The position numbers and the translations under genes are program-made. Of a stretch of DNA of 64,000 nt, positions 9,366-19,650 are shown piece after piece; positions within the stretch are counted from its first letter, which is position 1; each line of letters starts with the position of its first letter. Origin of the DNA: Gammaproteobacteria bacterium (GTDB lineage Bacteria > Pseudomonadota > Gammaproteobacteria > Chromatiales > Chromatiaceae); assembly GCA_009928645.1 (NCBI GenBank), contig SACH01000003.1, positions 1-64,000 on the forward strand. The letters are read 5' to 3'. The notes under the pieces were generated by a model. That model saw only the letters and a list, made by a program, of their open reading frames with translations. It did no database searches and was not told the origin of the DNA.

Positions 9366-10427
9366 TCAGCTCACGCGGCGTAGAACCCAGATCCCCGCCA
9401 GGGCGAGGAGCGCTACCGGCAGGGTGGAGGCCAGCCAGGCCCCCAGACCGAAATGCACCGCCAAAAAGAAGAAGGCGCGGCTCACCAGGTAATAGGCCAG
9501 CCCAATCATGACACCAAGGAAGAGCCTGACCCCTAGACCGGTGCTACGGGCGGAACCGAAGAGGACGGGAATCGATAGCAGGATCATGGTCAGGATCAGG
9601 AAGGGATGGACGAGCTTGGTCCACATCTCCGTTTCGTACTTCCCCGGGTCCTGGCCATTGGTCCGCATATACCGGACATAGCGCAGGAGGTCCCAGACCG
9701 GCAGGGCCTGAGGTTCCACCACCACCAAGCGCAGCAGCGCCGGACTGAGCAGCGACGACCAGGCGGCGCTCCCCAACGGCTGGGCCTCCACCCCCTCATC
9801 GCTGATGCGGCTGCGGGAGATACCTTCCAGGATCCACTGGCCATCCACATAGACGGCGCTATCCGCATGGGTCGCCTGGACCAGACGCCGCTCGGCATCG
9901 ACCTCGTAGATACTGATATCGCTCAGCCGGGCCCCGGGCTGGATCTCCCCGATGTTGATGTAAGCCCCCCCATCCCGCGCCCAGAGGCCCCGTGACGTCC
10001 GCAGGGTGACCTGACCGGACTTGAGGGCGTTGCGCCATTGCACGGCGGCCTGTTCCGCCTCGGGCGTCACCCACTCACCCAGCACCCAGGCCAGCACCGC
10101 CAGCACCAGCCCGGCCTTGAGGGCGGCATAGAGAATCCGGGCAATCGACATACCGGTGGCGCGCATAGCCACCAGTTCGGAATGGCTGGCCAGGGCCCCC
10201 AGACCCACCAGGGCCCCGATCAGGGTGGCGATGGGAAAGAGGTGGTAGGCATAGCGTGGCAGCCCCAGACTAGCCACCGCCAGGGCATTGGCCAGGGTGT
10301 AGCTTTCACCCAGGTCATCGACTTCATCGGCGAGGAGAAAAAAGGCGATCAGGGGCAGGAGCACCGCCAGGGTCAGCAGGGTGCCACCGATCACGGCCGA
10401 GCCCAAATAACGATCGAGGATCTTCAC
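9366..10427 (-). CDS. lptG: LPS export permease LptG
   Basis: MKILDRYLGSAVIGGTLL...FPIATLIGALVGLGALASHSELVAMRATGMS; YjgQ-type permease. Confidence 0.93.
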   Translation of the reverse strand: MKILDRYLGSAVIGGTLLTLAVLLPLIAFFLLADEVDDLGESYTLANALAVASLGLPRYAYHLFPIATLIGALVGLGALASHSELVAMRATGMSIARILYAALKAGLVLAVLAWVLGEWVTPEAEQAAVQWRNALKSGQVTLRTSRGLWARDGGAYINIGEIQPGARLSDISIYEVDAERRLVQATHADSAVYVDGQWILEGISRSRISDEGVEAQPLGSAAWSSLLSPALLRLVVVEPQALPVWDLLRYVRYMRTNGQDPGKYETEMWTKLVHPFLILTMILLSIPVLFGSARSTGLGVRLFLGVMIGLAYYLVSRAFFFLAVHFGLGAWLASTLPVALLALAGIWVLRRVS

Positions 10428-10824
10428 GCGCTGTTTCCACCCTCCTCCCAGTCACACCCTGATGGCCCACTGGTCACCGCCGGCATCGGGACCGCCGGCG
10501 CTGAGACACATGGCCCCATGACCACCGGCCCTAAGTATGCCGACCGGGGGCGGGGCTGTCACGGCTTCCGGCGCCGCCGGATCCCGGCACAGGCCATCTG
10601 ACGGCTTAGTCACGACCGGAAAGCTAGGCGTCGATTGTTTGAGGGCCAGACCGGGCTTTTCGGCGGGGGCTCGGACCTGTTGGTCCGACGCAGGATCAGG
10701 CACGGAGCGGAGGGAGTCGTGAAACCGTCATTGGCAAGGCGACGGCTATAATCCTCGATAGGCACTGTATCCCCGCAGCCTGAAGATTTCCTCTTGCCCG
10801 CCTGGGACCCACTGGAGAAGCGCC

Positions 10825-12561
10825 ATGACAGACTCCCCGATCACGGTCACCCTTGACCGCATGGTCAACGCCAACCTGGCGCGCGCCACCGCCGGCATCT
10901 CCCCGACGGTGGTGACCCTGGCCTATCTCGACTGGCTGATCCACCTGGGACTGGCGCCGGGAAAACAGGCCCTGCTGGCGGAAAAGGCCTTCCGCAAGGG
11001 GCTACGCCTCGCCCTCTACGCTGGCCGCGCCCTTCAGGACCCGGCCACCCCACCCTGCATCGACCCCCTGCCCCAGGACGCCCGCTTTTCTGCACCGGCC
11101 TGGCAGCAATGGCCCTTCAATCTCTTTTACCAGTCGTTTTTGCTCACCCAGCAATGGTGGCACATCGCCACCACCGACAACCGCGGCGTTGCCAAACAGC
11201 ACGAGGCCATCGTCGCCTTCGTCACCCGCCAGTTCCTGGACCTCTTCTCCCCCGCCAACTCGCCCCTGACCAACCCGGAGATCCTCCAGGCGACCTGGCG
11301 GGAGGGGGGACAGAATCTGCTCCGTGGCGGGGCCAACTTCCTCGCCGACCTGGAGAACCTGCTGCTGGGCAACCGCCCGGACGGCCTGAGGGAGACCTTC
11401 GTCGTCGGGCGGGACCTGGCGGTGACCCCCGGCCAGGTGATCTATCGCAATGCCCTCATCGAGCTCATCCAATACCAGCCGGCCGGAGAGCGGGTCTACG
11501 CCGAACCCGTCCTCATCGTCCCGGCCTGGATCATGAAGTACTACATCCTCGACCTGTCCCCGCGCAACTCCCTGATCCGCTATCTGGTCGCCCAGGGCCA
11601 TACGGTCTTCACCCTTTCCTGGAAGAACCCCACCCGCGCCGATCGTGACCTGGGGCTGGAGGACTACCGCCGCCTGGGCGTCATGGCGGCCCTGGAGGCC
11701 ATCGGCCAGGTCCTGCCCGGGCGCCGGGTTCATGGCGTCGGCTATTGCCTGGGGGGGACCTTGCTGACCATCGCCGCCGCGGCCATGGCCCGGGATGGCG
11801 ACGACCGCCTGTGCTCCCTCACCCTGCTGGCGGCCCAGACCGACTTCACCGAGGCCGGCGAGTTGCTGCTGTTCATCAACGAGAATCAGGTCGCCTTTCT
11901 CGAGGACATGATGTGGGATCAGGGCTACCTGGACGCCCAGCAGATGGCGGGGGCCTTCCAGTTGCTGCGCTCCAACGACCTGATCTGGTCGCGCCTGGTG
12001 CGCGACTACCTGCTCGGCCAGCGCCAGTCCTGGAATGACCTCGCGGCCTGGAACGCCGATTCGACCCGCATGCCCTTCCGCATGCACTCGGAATATCTGC
12101 GGCGGATCTTCCTCGACAACGCCCTCGCCACGGGTCACTACCAGGTCGATGGCCGACCCATCGCCATCACCGACATCCGCGTCCCCCTCTTCGCCGTCGG
12201 CACCGTCAAGGATCACGTCGCCCCCTGGCGCTCGGTCTACAAGATCAACCTCATGGCCGACGCCGAGGAGGTGACCTTCCTGCTGACCAGCGGCGGTCAC
12301 AACGCCGGCATCGTCAGCGAACCCGGCCACCCACGCCGCCATTATCAGCTGGCCCGCCGCACCGAGGGGGATTGTTACCTGGATCCGGACACCTGGCAGG
12401 CCCAGACCCCCCGCCAGGAGGGTTCCTGGTGGCCGGCCTGGGAATCCTGGCTGGCGCGGCACTCGGCCACCGCGTGGGTGCCCGCCCCATCCATGGGCGC
12501 CCCGGACCGGGGCCTGGCGCCCCTCGGCCCCGCCCCGGGGACCTACGTCCTTCAGGGCTAG
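10825..12561 (+). CDS. phaC: Poly(3-hydroxyalkanoate) synthase, long (class I-like)
   Basis: Lipase-like box GVGYCLGGT with Cys; AVGTVKDHVAPW...LTSGGHNAG; 578 aa. Confidence 0.9.
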   Translation: MTDSPITVTLDRMVNANLARATAGISPTVVTLAYLDWLIHLGLAPGKQALLAEKAFRKGLRLALYAGRALQDPATPPCIDPLPQDARFSAPAWQQWPFNLFYQSFLLTQQWWHIATTDNRGVAKQHEAIVAFVTRQFLDLFSPANSPLTNPEILQATWREGGQNLLRGGANFLADLENLLLGNRPDGLRETFVVGRDLAVTPGQVIYRNALIELIQYQPAGERVYAEPVLIVPAWIMKYYILDLSPRNSLIRYLVAQGHTVFTLSWKNPTRADRDLGLEDYRRLGVMAALEAIGQVLPGRRVHGVGYCLGGTLLTIAAAAMARDGDDRLCSLTLLAAQTDFTEAGELLLFINENQVAFLEDMMWDQGYLDAQQMAGAFQLLRSNDLIWSRLVRDYLLGQRQSWNDLAAWNADSTRMPFRMHSEYLRRIFLDNALATGHYQVDGRPIAITDIRVPLFAVGTVKDHVAPWRSVYKINLMADAEEVTFLLTSGGHNAGIVSEPGHPRRHYQLARRTEGDCYLDPDTWQAQTPRQEGSWWPAWESWLARHSATAWVPAPSMGAPDRGLAPLGPAPGTYVLQG

Positions 12562-12836
12562 CCGCCCGGCCCCCCACCGGGAGGGAGTATGATGCGACTT
12601 TCTTCGCGTCGGCTAGCCAATGGCGGGGCGACCCTGGTCAACTCCCGATCGCATGAAAATACCCGCCACCTTCAACCAAACACCTCCCCCCTCCGGCGAG
12701 GAGGGAAAAGCCGGACAAATGGCTGTTACGCCTTGCTCCCTCCCCCTTGGCGCGGGGGAGATCTGGGCAGAGGGGATGTGAGGCATGGCAACGGCGACGA
12801 CCAACGGCAAGACACTGGTAAGACGAGACCCCCACG

Positions 12837-14339
12837 ATGGAATTGAGCATCAAGAGCGGTGACCTGGCGAACCGCAAAACCTCCTGTCTCCTCCTCGGCG
12901 TCATCGGGGAACGCCAGCTCCCCGCACCCGCCCAGGGCGTCGACGTGGCCAGCGGCGGCTATCTGACCCGGATTCTCGCGCGGGGGGATCTGGAGGCCGA
13001 GGCCGGCCGCACCCTCCTGCTCCACGAGGTCCCGGGGTTGAAGGCCGAGCGCGTCCTCCTCGTCGGCCTGGGACCCCAGGACAAGTACGACCGCAAGGCC
13101 TATCTCAAGGCCCTGGCCGCCGCCAGCGGCCGCCTCCAGGAGATCCGGGTCAAGGAGGCCCTGTCCACCCTCCCCGCCAGCGCCCCCACCAGCCTGGACT
13201 TCGCCCGCGCCCTGCGGGATGCCGTCACCACGGCCCTGGACAAGGGCTATCGCTACGACCGTACCAAGAGCGAGAAGAAACCACCACTCGCCCTCCAGGC
13301 GCTGCACTTCTGGCTCGGCGACGAGGAGCCGAAGGCCCAGGCCAGGGAGGCCCTGCGCCAGGGCCAGGCCCTGGCCGCCGGGGTCAGCCTGGCCAAGGAG
13401 CTGGGCAATCTCCCCGGCAACCTCTGCACCCCGACCTATCTCGCCGACCAGGCACGGGACCTGGCCAAGACCTTCCCGGCCCTCAAGGTCGAGGTCCTGG
13501 AAGAGGAGGACATGGCCAAGCTGGGCATGGGCGCCCTGCTCGCCGTTTCCCGCGGCAGCCGCCAGCCCGCCAAGCTCATCGTCATGAACTACCGGGGGGA
13601 TAAAAAGGACACTAAACCCCTGGTCCTGGTGGGCAAGGGTCTGACCTTCGATGCCGGCGGCATCAGCCTCAAGCCCGGTCCGGACATGGACCAGATGAAG
13701 TACGACATGTGCGGCGCCGCCAGCGTCCTCGGCGCCCTGCGCGCCGCCCTGGAGCTCAAGCTGCCCCTCAACCTCATCGGCGTCATCCCCGCCAGCGAGA
13801 ACCTGCCGGACGGCGCCGCCAACAAACCCGGCGACATCGTCACCAGCCTCTCCGGTCAGACCATCGAGATCCTCAACACCGACGCCGAGGGTCGGCTCAT
13901 TCTGTGCGACGCCCTCACCTACTGCGAGCGCTTCGAACCCGCCGCCGTGGTCGACATCGCCACCCTCACCGGGGCCTGCGCCATCGCCCTGGGCAAGGTT
14001 GCCTCCGGCCTCTTCACCGCCGACGAGGCACTGGCCGCCGACCTGCTGGCCGCCGGGGAACGGGCCAACGACCGTGCCTGGCGCCTGCCCCTCTGGGACG
14101 ACTACCAGCCCCTCCTGGACAGCAACTTCGCCGACATGGCCAATGTCGGTCCCCGGGAGGGCGGGGCCATCTCCGGGGCCTGCTTCCTGTCGCGCTACGC
14201 GAAAAAATTTCCCTGGGCCCACCTGGACATCGCCGGCACCGCCTGGCTCACCGGCAAGGAGAAGGGCGGCACGGGCCGGCCAGTGCCCTTGCTGGTCGAG
14301 TTCCTCCTCCAGCGCGCCGGCGCGGCCGGACGGGCGTGA
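12837..14339 (+). CDS. pepA: Leucyl aminopeptidase (cytosol aminopeptidase)
   Basis: LVGKGLTFDAGGISLKPGPDMDQMKYDMCGAA...NTDAEGRL. Confidence 0.97.
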   Translation: MELSIKSGDLANRKTSCLLLGVIGERQLPAPAQGVDVASGGYLTRILARGDLEAEAGRTLLLHEVPGLKAERVLLVGLGPQDKYDRKAYLKALAAASGRLQEIRVKEALSTLPASAPTSLDFARALRDAVTTALDKGYRYDRTKSEKKPPLALQALHFWLGDEEPKAQAREALRQGQALAAGVSLAKELGNLPGNLCTPTYLADQARDLAKTFPALKVEVLEEEDMAKLGMGALLAVSRGSRQPAKLIVMNYRGDKKDTKPLVLVGKGLTFDAGGISLKPGPDMDQMKYDMCGAASVLGALRAALELKLPLNLIGVIPASENLPDGAANKPGDIVTSLSGQTIEILNTDAEGRLILCDALTYCERFEPAAVVDIATLTGACAIALGKVASGLFTADEALAADLLAAGERANDRAWRLPLWDDYQPLLDSNFADMANVGPREGGAISGACFLSRYAKKFPWAHLDIAGTAWLTGKEKGGTGRPVPLLVEFLLQRAGAAGRA

Positions 14340-14388
14340 CCAGCGCCACCCTGGTGGGAATCTGGAGCGGCCCTGAGGACCCGTCCCC

Positions 14389-14970
14389 ATGACCCGCATC
14401 GACTTCTATTCCCTGGCGGAAGGCAGCCGTGGCGACCGCTTCCTGCTCACCTGCCGGCTGGTGGAACGTATCCACCAGCCTGGCCAGAGCCGCCAGCCCG
14501 GCAAGGGTGATCTGGCTAACCAGGATCTTCCCGATAACCAGGCCGGTGGAACCAGCCCCCCCGACCGCGACTCCCCAGGTGGCCCGTCAGCCCATTCCGG
14601 CCATTCCAACCATTCCGGCCAAGAAAACCCGCGCCCACCCCGCATCCACATCCAACTCAGCGACCCGGTTCTGGCGGAACATCTCGATCGCCTGCTGTGG
14701 ACCTACGACGACCAGAGCTTCCTGCCCCACGGCCGCCTCGGCCAGACCGACCCGGAACTGACCCCCATCCTCATCGGCGCCACGCCCCTGGATAATCAAG
14801 ATCAGGTATTGATCAACCTGGACCCCGACGTCCCTCCCGGGTTCAGCCGCTTCGAGCGCCTCTGCGAGCCCCTGGACCTGGACCCCACGGTCACCGCCAC
14901 CGGTCGCGAGCGCTACCGCTATTACCGTGACCGGGGCTACCCCCTACACCACCACCAGATCCGGCTCTGA
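14389..14970 (+). CDS. holC: DNA polymerase III subunit chi with low-complexity insertion
   Basis: MTRIDFYSL...LLWTYDDQSFLPHGRLGQTDPELTPILIG...RERYRYYRDRGYPLHHHQI; follows pepA as in many proteobacteria. Confidence 0.85.
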   Translation: MTRIDFYSLAEGSRGDRFLLTCRLVERIHQPGQSRQPGKGDLANQDLPDNQAGGTSPPDRDSPGGPSAHSGHSNHSGQENPRPPRIHIQLSDPVLAEHLDRLLWTYDDQSFLPHGRLGQTDPELTPILIGATPLDNQDQVLINLDPDVPPGFSRFERLCEPLDLDPTVTATGRERYRYYRDRGYPLHHHQIRL

Positions 14971-15215
14971 GCCAGGACTTGGGCCTGGGCCTGGGCCTGG
15001 GCCAAGAGTCTGCGCTTGGAACCAAACAAGCCAGGAGCAACACCCGGAGGTGGCCTATGGTGTTTTCACCTGTCATGCGGACACCAACCGCTATTGGGAA
15101 GATAGAGATGCCGCGGCTTCCGAAGTACTTTTTGTCTGGATAAGACTTGAAAACTCTATAAAAGGGTGACATGGCGTCAGAAAAAGGCCTGGATCGGTTA
15201 TGCTCGGCCCGGCGT

Positions 15216-16307
15216 TCAAACGTTAAAGCGAAAGTGGATCACGTCGCCATCCTTGACCACATACTCCTTGCCCTCCGAGCGCAGTTTGCCCACCTCCCGG
15301 GCACCCTGTTCGCCCTTGCCGGCGATGAAGTCGTCATAGGCGATGACCTCGGCGCGGATGAAGCCGCGCTCAAAATCGGAGTGGATGACCCCGGCGGCCT
15401 GGGGGGCGCGAGACGCCTGGGGGATGGTCCAGGCACGGACCTCCTTGGGGCCGGCGGTGAAGTAGGTCTCCAGGCCCAGCAGTTTGTAGCCGGCACGCAC
15501 CACCCGGTTCAGACCCGGCTCGTCTAGACCCAGGTCGGCGAGGAACAGGGCGCGCTCCTCGGCCTCCAGTTCCACGATCTCGGCCTCGATGGCGGCGCAG
15601 ACCGGCACCACCTCCGCGCCCTCCGCCGCCGCAAGTTCCTGGACCGCCGCCAGGAAGGGGTTGTTCTGGAAACCGTCCTCGGCCACGTTGGCGATGTACA
15701 GGGTGGGCTTGGCGGTGAGCAGGAACAGGTCCCGCAGTTCCTGAAGCTCCTCCAGCTCCAGGCCCATGGCGCGCACCGGCTGGCCGGTATCGAGTTGCTC
15801 CCGCACCCGCTCCAGCAATTCCTTGCGGAACAGAATCTTCTTGTCCCCGGTCTTGGCCTGCCGGGTGGCTCGGTCCAGGGCCTTTTCCACCGACTCCAGG
15901 TCCGCCAGGGCCAGTTCGGTGTTGATGACCTCGATGTCGCCCCGGGGGTCGATCTTGCCCGCGACGTGGACCACGTCATCGTTCTCGAAGCAGCGGACCA
16001 CGTGGGCGATGGCGTCGGTCTCGCGGATATTGGCCAGGAACTTGTTACCCAGCCCCTCGCCCCGGCTCGCCCCGGCCACCAGGCCGGCGATGTCGACGAA
16101 CTGCATGCTGGTGGGGAGGATGGCCTTGGGCTTGACGATGGCGGCGATGGCGTCCAGGCGCGGGTCCGGGAGGGGTACCACGCCGACGTTGGGATCGATG
16201 GTACAGAAGGGATAGTTCTCCGCCGCGATGGCGGCCTTGGTCAAGGCATTGAAGAGGGTGGACTTGCCGACGTTGGGCAGGCCGACGATGCCGCATTTGA
16301 AACCCAT
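15216..16307 (-). CDS. ychF: Redox-regulated ATPase YchF
   Basis: [25 protein letters not shown]...; C-terminal [18 protein letters not shown]. Confidence 0.98.
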   Translation of the reverse strand: MGFKCGIVGLPNVGKSTLFNALTKAAIAAENYPFCTIDPNVGVVPLPDPRLDAIAAIVKPKAILPTSMQFVDIAGLVAGASRGEGLGNKFLANIRETDAIAHVVRCFENDDVVHVAGKIDPRGDIEVINTELALADLESVEKALDRATRQAKTGDKKILFRKELLERVREQLDTGQPVRAMGLELEELQELRDLFLLTAKPTLYIANVAEDGFQNNPFLAAVQELAAAEGAEVVPVCAAIEAEIVELEAEERALFLADLGLDEPGLNRVVRAGYKLLGLETYFTAGPKEVRAWTIPQASRAPQAAGVIHSDFERGFIRAEVIAYDDFIAGKGEQGAREVGKLRSEGKEYVVKDGDVIHFRFNV

Positions 16308-16408
16308 GGCGATGACTGGCGACCAAATATAAGGTGAGTGGGAATGAGCGGGTGAGTCCCGCGCGGGAACTCTCCCGAGCTGGGAATTCGGCGGCTGTTA
16401 GGCGGGCC

Positions 16409-17896
16409 TCAGCACTCCTTGGCGCCGCGCTTGTAGACATCCTCGAAGCGGACGATATCGTCCTCGCCGAGGTAGGGCCCGGACTGGACCTCGATGATCT
16501 CCAGGGGGATGACGCCCGGATTCTCCAGGCGATGCCTGGCCCCGACGGGGATGTAAGTGGACTGGTTCTCGCTGAGCAGGAAGACGCGGTCCTCGTTGGT
16601 CACCCGGGCGGTGCCGGAGACCACGATCCAATGCTCGGCGCGGTGGTGGTGCATCTGCAGGGACAGGGTCTCGCCGGGCTTGACGGTCAGGCGCTTGACC
16701 TGGTAACGCTCACCGGCGTCGATGGACTCGAAGTCCCCCCAGGGCCGGTGGGAGCGCTGGTGATGGCGCAACTCACGGCGCTGTTCGCGCTGCAGGTGCT
16801 GGGTGACGGCCTTGACGTCCTGGGCGTGGTCCTTGCTGACCACCAGCACGGCGTCCGGGGTCTCCACCACCACCAGGTTGTCGACGCCGATGGCGGCCAC
16901 CATGCGATGGCGGGCCACCAGCAGGTTGTTGGTGGCGTTATGGACGAAGGCGTCGCCATCGAGCACATTGCCCTGCTCGTCCTGGTCACGCACCTCCCAC
17001 AGGGCCGACCAGGCGCCGACGTCGGACCAGCCCACTTGCAGGGGCAGGACCAGGGCGGGGGCGCCATGGGCGGCCTTCTCCTCGGAGAGGTGCTCCATGA
17101 CGGCGTAGTCGATGGAGTCGCTTGGGCAGGCATGGAAGGCCTCCCGGTCCAGACGCAGAAAGCCGCCATCGTTCTCGCTCCGTTCCAGGGCATGCCCCAC
17201 GGCCGCGGCGATGTCGGGCTGGAACTTGTTGATCAGCCGCAGCCATACCGAGGCGCGCATCATGAACAGGCCGCTATTCCAGAAGTAGTCCCCGGTCTCC
17301 AGATAGGCCAGGGCGCGCTCCGCGTCCGGCTTCTCGACGAAGGCGCGCAGGACGTAGGCGGGGCCCACCAGGTCCGTGGCGGGGACGACATCGCCCTGAC
17401 GGATGTAGCCATAGCCCGTCTCCGGCTTGGTGGGCACGATGCCAAAGGTCACCACATGCCCCTGGGCCGCCAGGGTGAAGCCATCCGCCACCGTCTGGCG
17501 GAAGCCGGCCTCGTCGCGCATGGTGTGGTCCGCCGGCATGACCAGCAGCACCGGGTCCTGGCCCTCGCCATTGGCCACCAGGGCCGCGGCGGTCAGGGCC
17601 GGGGCCGTATTGCGACCCTCAGGCTCCAGAACAATGCTGGCTGGCTGGCGATGAATGAGGCGGAATTGCTCGGCGACCAGGAAGCGGTGCCCTTCGTTGC
17701 ACACCACCAGGGGGTCAATGACCCCGATCCCCAGCCGGGGGTGTTCCCGGTCGAGGCCATCGAGGCGCCGCACCGTCTCCTGGAGCAGGGTATGCTCACT
17801 GGTCAGGGGCAGGAACTGCTTGGGATAGGCCTCCCGGGACAGGGGCCAGAGGCGGGTTCCGGAGCCGCCGGACAGGATCACGGGTTGCAGACGCAT
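16409..17896 (-). CDS. Mannose-1-phosphate guanylyltransferase/mannose-6-phosphate isomerase
   Basis: VILSGGSGTRLWPLSREAYPKQFL; C-terminal cupin YQVKRLTVKPGETLSLQMHHHRAEHW. ManC/AlgA type. Confidence 0.95.
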   Translation of the reverse strand: MRLQPVILSGGSGTRLWPLSREAYPKQFLPLTSEHTLLQETVRRLDGLDREHPRLGIGVIDPLVVCNEGHRFLVAEQFRLIHRQPASIVLEPEGRNTAPALTAAALVANGEGQDPVLLVMPADHTMRDEAGFRQTVADGFTLAAQGHVVTFGIVPTKPETGYGYIRQGDVVPATDLVGPAYVLRAFVEKPDAERALAYLETGDYFWNSGLFMMRASVWLRLINKFQPDIAAAVGHALERSENDGGFLRLDREAFHACPSDSIDYAVMEHLSEEKAAHGAPALVLPLQVGWSDVGAWSALWEVRDQDEQGNVLDGDAFVHNATNNLLVARHRMVAAIGVDNLVVVETPDAVLVVSKDHAQDVKAVTQHLQREQRRELRHHQRSHRPWGDFESIDAGERYQVKRLTVKPGETLSLQMHHHRAEHWIVVSGTARVTNEDRVFLLSENQSTYIPVGARHRLENPGVIPLEIIEVQSGPYLGEDDIVRFEDVYKRGAKEC

Positions 17897-18039
17897 GGAT
17901 GGGCCTCGGCAGGGCGAAAAAGGAGGCCTGGATTATACGCGGCCTGAGGGCCCGGGGGTCCCCGGGTCAACTTTTCACCTGCAGGCGGGTGTCAGCCGTC
18001 TTATCATGCACCCTTCCCCCTGACGGAGAACCTGGACCC

Positions 18040-19158
18040 ATGGGCTTGCATACCCCTCTCTATGACGACCATCTGAGCCTGAACGCGCGGATGGTGCCTT
18101 TTGGCGGCTGGGACATGCCGCTGCATTATGGCTCGCAGCTCGATGAACATCTGGCGGTGCGCGCCCGGGCCGGAATGTTCGACGTCAGCCATATGCGCGC
18201 GGTGGATGTGACGGGAGACGGGGCGCGGGACTTTCTGCGCCGGCTGCTGGCCAACGACGTGGCGCGGCTGCAGGAGCAGGGCAAGGCCCTTTATAGCTGC
18301 ATGCTCAACCCAGTCGGTGGGGTGTTGGACGACCTGATCGTCTACTTCCTGGGTACGGACGGCTACCGGGTCGTGGTCAACGCGGCGACCGCCGATGCGG
18401 ACCTGGCCTGGATGCAAGCCCAGGCCGACGCGACCGTCCACCTGCGGCCGCGGCACGACCTGGCCATGATCGCGGTCCAGGGTCCCGCAGCGCGGGAGTT
18501 GGCGTCACGCCACCTGCCGGCGGCCCTGGTGGCGCCGGCCCTGGCCCTGAAGCCCTTCTCCGCCGCCAGCGGCGCTGCCGTCGGGGCGGAGGGCTGGTTC
18601 GTTGCCCGCACCGGCTACACCGGGGAGGATGGCTTCGAGATCCTGTTGCCGGCGAACCAGGCGTCAGCCCTCTGGCGGGCGCTGGCGGCGGATGGGGTGG
18701 TACCCTGCGGCCTGGGGGCGCGGGATACTCTGCGTCTGGAGGCGGGTATGAACCTCTACGGTCAGGATATGGACACGGCGGTGACGCCCCTGGATAGCGG
18801 TCTGGGCTGGACGATCGCCTGGGAACCGGTGGATCGGGACTTCATCGGCCGTGACGCCCTGACGGCCCAGCGCGCCGCAGGCACCTTCAGCCCGTTCGTC
18901 GGCCTGCTCCTCACCGGGCGCGGCGTCCTGCGTGGTCACCAACCCGTATTGGTCCGTGGTCAGGAGGCCGGGATCATCACCTCCGGCGGCTATGGTCCGA
19001 CCCTAGAACGTTCCATCGCCCTGGCGCGCCTACGGCCGGGCACCACCCTGGACCCCGGGGAGACCTGCGCGGTGGAGATTCGCGGCAAGCCCGTGGCCGC
19101 CCGCCGGGTCGCGCCCCCCTTCGTGCGCCAGGGGGCGATACGCATCGACTTGGATTAA
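18040..19158 (+). CDS. gcvT: Glycine cleavage system aminomethyltransferase (T protein)
   Basis: MGLHTPLYDDHLSLNARMVPFGGWDMPLHYGSQLDEHLAVR. Confidence 0.97.
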   Translation: MGLHTPLYDDHLSLNARMVPFGGWDMPLHYGSQLDEHLAVRARAGMFDVSHMRAVDVTGDGARDFLRRLLANDVARLQEQGKALYSCMLNPVGGVLDDLIVYFLGTDGYRVVVNAATADADLAWMQAQADATVHLRPRHDLAMIAVQGPAARELASRHLPAALVAPALALKPFSAASGAAVGAEGWFVARTGYTGEDGFEILLPANQASALWRALAADGVVPCGLGARDTLRLEAGMNLYGQDMDTAVTPLDSGLGWTIAWEPVDRDFIGRDALTAQRAAGTFSPFVGLLLTGRGVLRGHQPVLVRGQEAGIITSGGYGPTLERSIALARLRPGTTLDPGETCAVEIRGKPVAARRVAPPFVRQGAIRIDLD

Positions 19159-19247
19159 AATCGGCGTCCGTCCGCCGGAACCGTCCCCAGCCATCCGGGA
19201 GCCGTCCCCAGCCATCCCCAACCTTTTCGAGAACGAGGAGCCGAATT

Positions 19248-19637
19248 ATGAGCCAAGTGCCCAGCGATCTGCGATACACCAAGGACCACGAATGGGCCCG
19301 CGACAATGGCGACGGCACCATCAGCGTCGGGATCACCGACCATGCCCAGGAGGCCCTGGGGGATCTGGTGTTCGTCGAGGTGCCGGAGCCGGGCCAACTG
19401 GTGGCCGCCGGGGAAGCCTGTGCCGTGGTGGAGTCCGTCAAGGCCGCCTCGGACATCTTCAGCCCCCTGGCCGGCACCGTCTCCGCGGTCAATGCCAGCC
19501 TGGCGGACGCCCCGGAACGAATCAACGAGGACCCCTATGACCAGGGCTGGATCTTCAGCCTCACCCCGGCCGATCCCGCTGCCTTCGCCAGCCTGCTGGA
19601 CGCGGACGCCTACGCCCGGTTCCTGGAAGACGAATAG
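19248..19637 (+). CDS. gcvH: Glycine cleavage system H protein
   Basis: [37 protein letters not shown]...VESVKAASD lipoyl motif. Confidence 0.98.
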   Translation: MSQVPSDLRYTKDHEWARDNGDGTISVGITDHAQEALGDLVFVEVPEPGQLVAAGEACAVVESVKAASDIFSPLAGTVSAVNASLADAPERINEDPYDQGWIFSLTPADPAAFASLLDADAYARFLEDE

Positions 19638-19650
19638 CTCCGCCATCGCC

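Noticed and set aside
10671-10688. Perfect hairpin tcggacctgttggtccga upstream of phaC
   Set aside because: A 7-bp stem without a T-run; too weak alone to call a terminator or regulatory site.
11002-12462. 486-aa minus ORF opposite phaC
   Set aside because: Antisense shadow; no domain signature.
12726-14399. 557-aa minus-strand ORF opposite pepA
   Set aside because: High-GC antisense ORF with Gly/Glu/Gln-rich composition; pepA on the + strand is unambiguous.
15040-15130. Possible family-A remnant (CATGACAGGTGAAAACACC on the minus strand) near the ychF 3' end
   Set aside because: Only one short block matches; insufficient for a call without an HMM scan.
16334-17947. 537-aa + ORF opposite the manC-type gene
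   Set aside because: Antisense shadow; His/Gly/Gln-rich with no recognizable domain.
17897-18039. Possible glycine riboswitch upstream of gcvT
   Set aside because: I could not find the conserved glycine-aptamer core motifs in this short interval.
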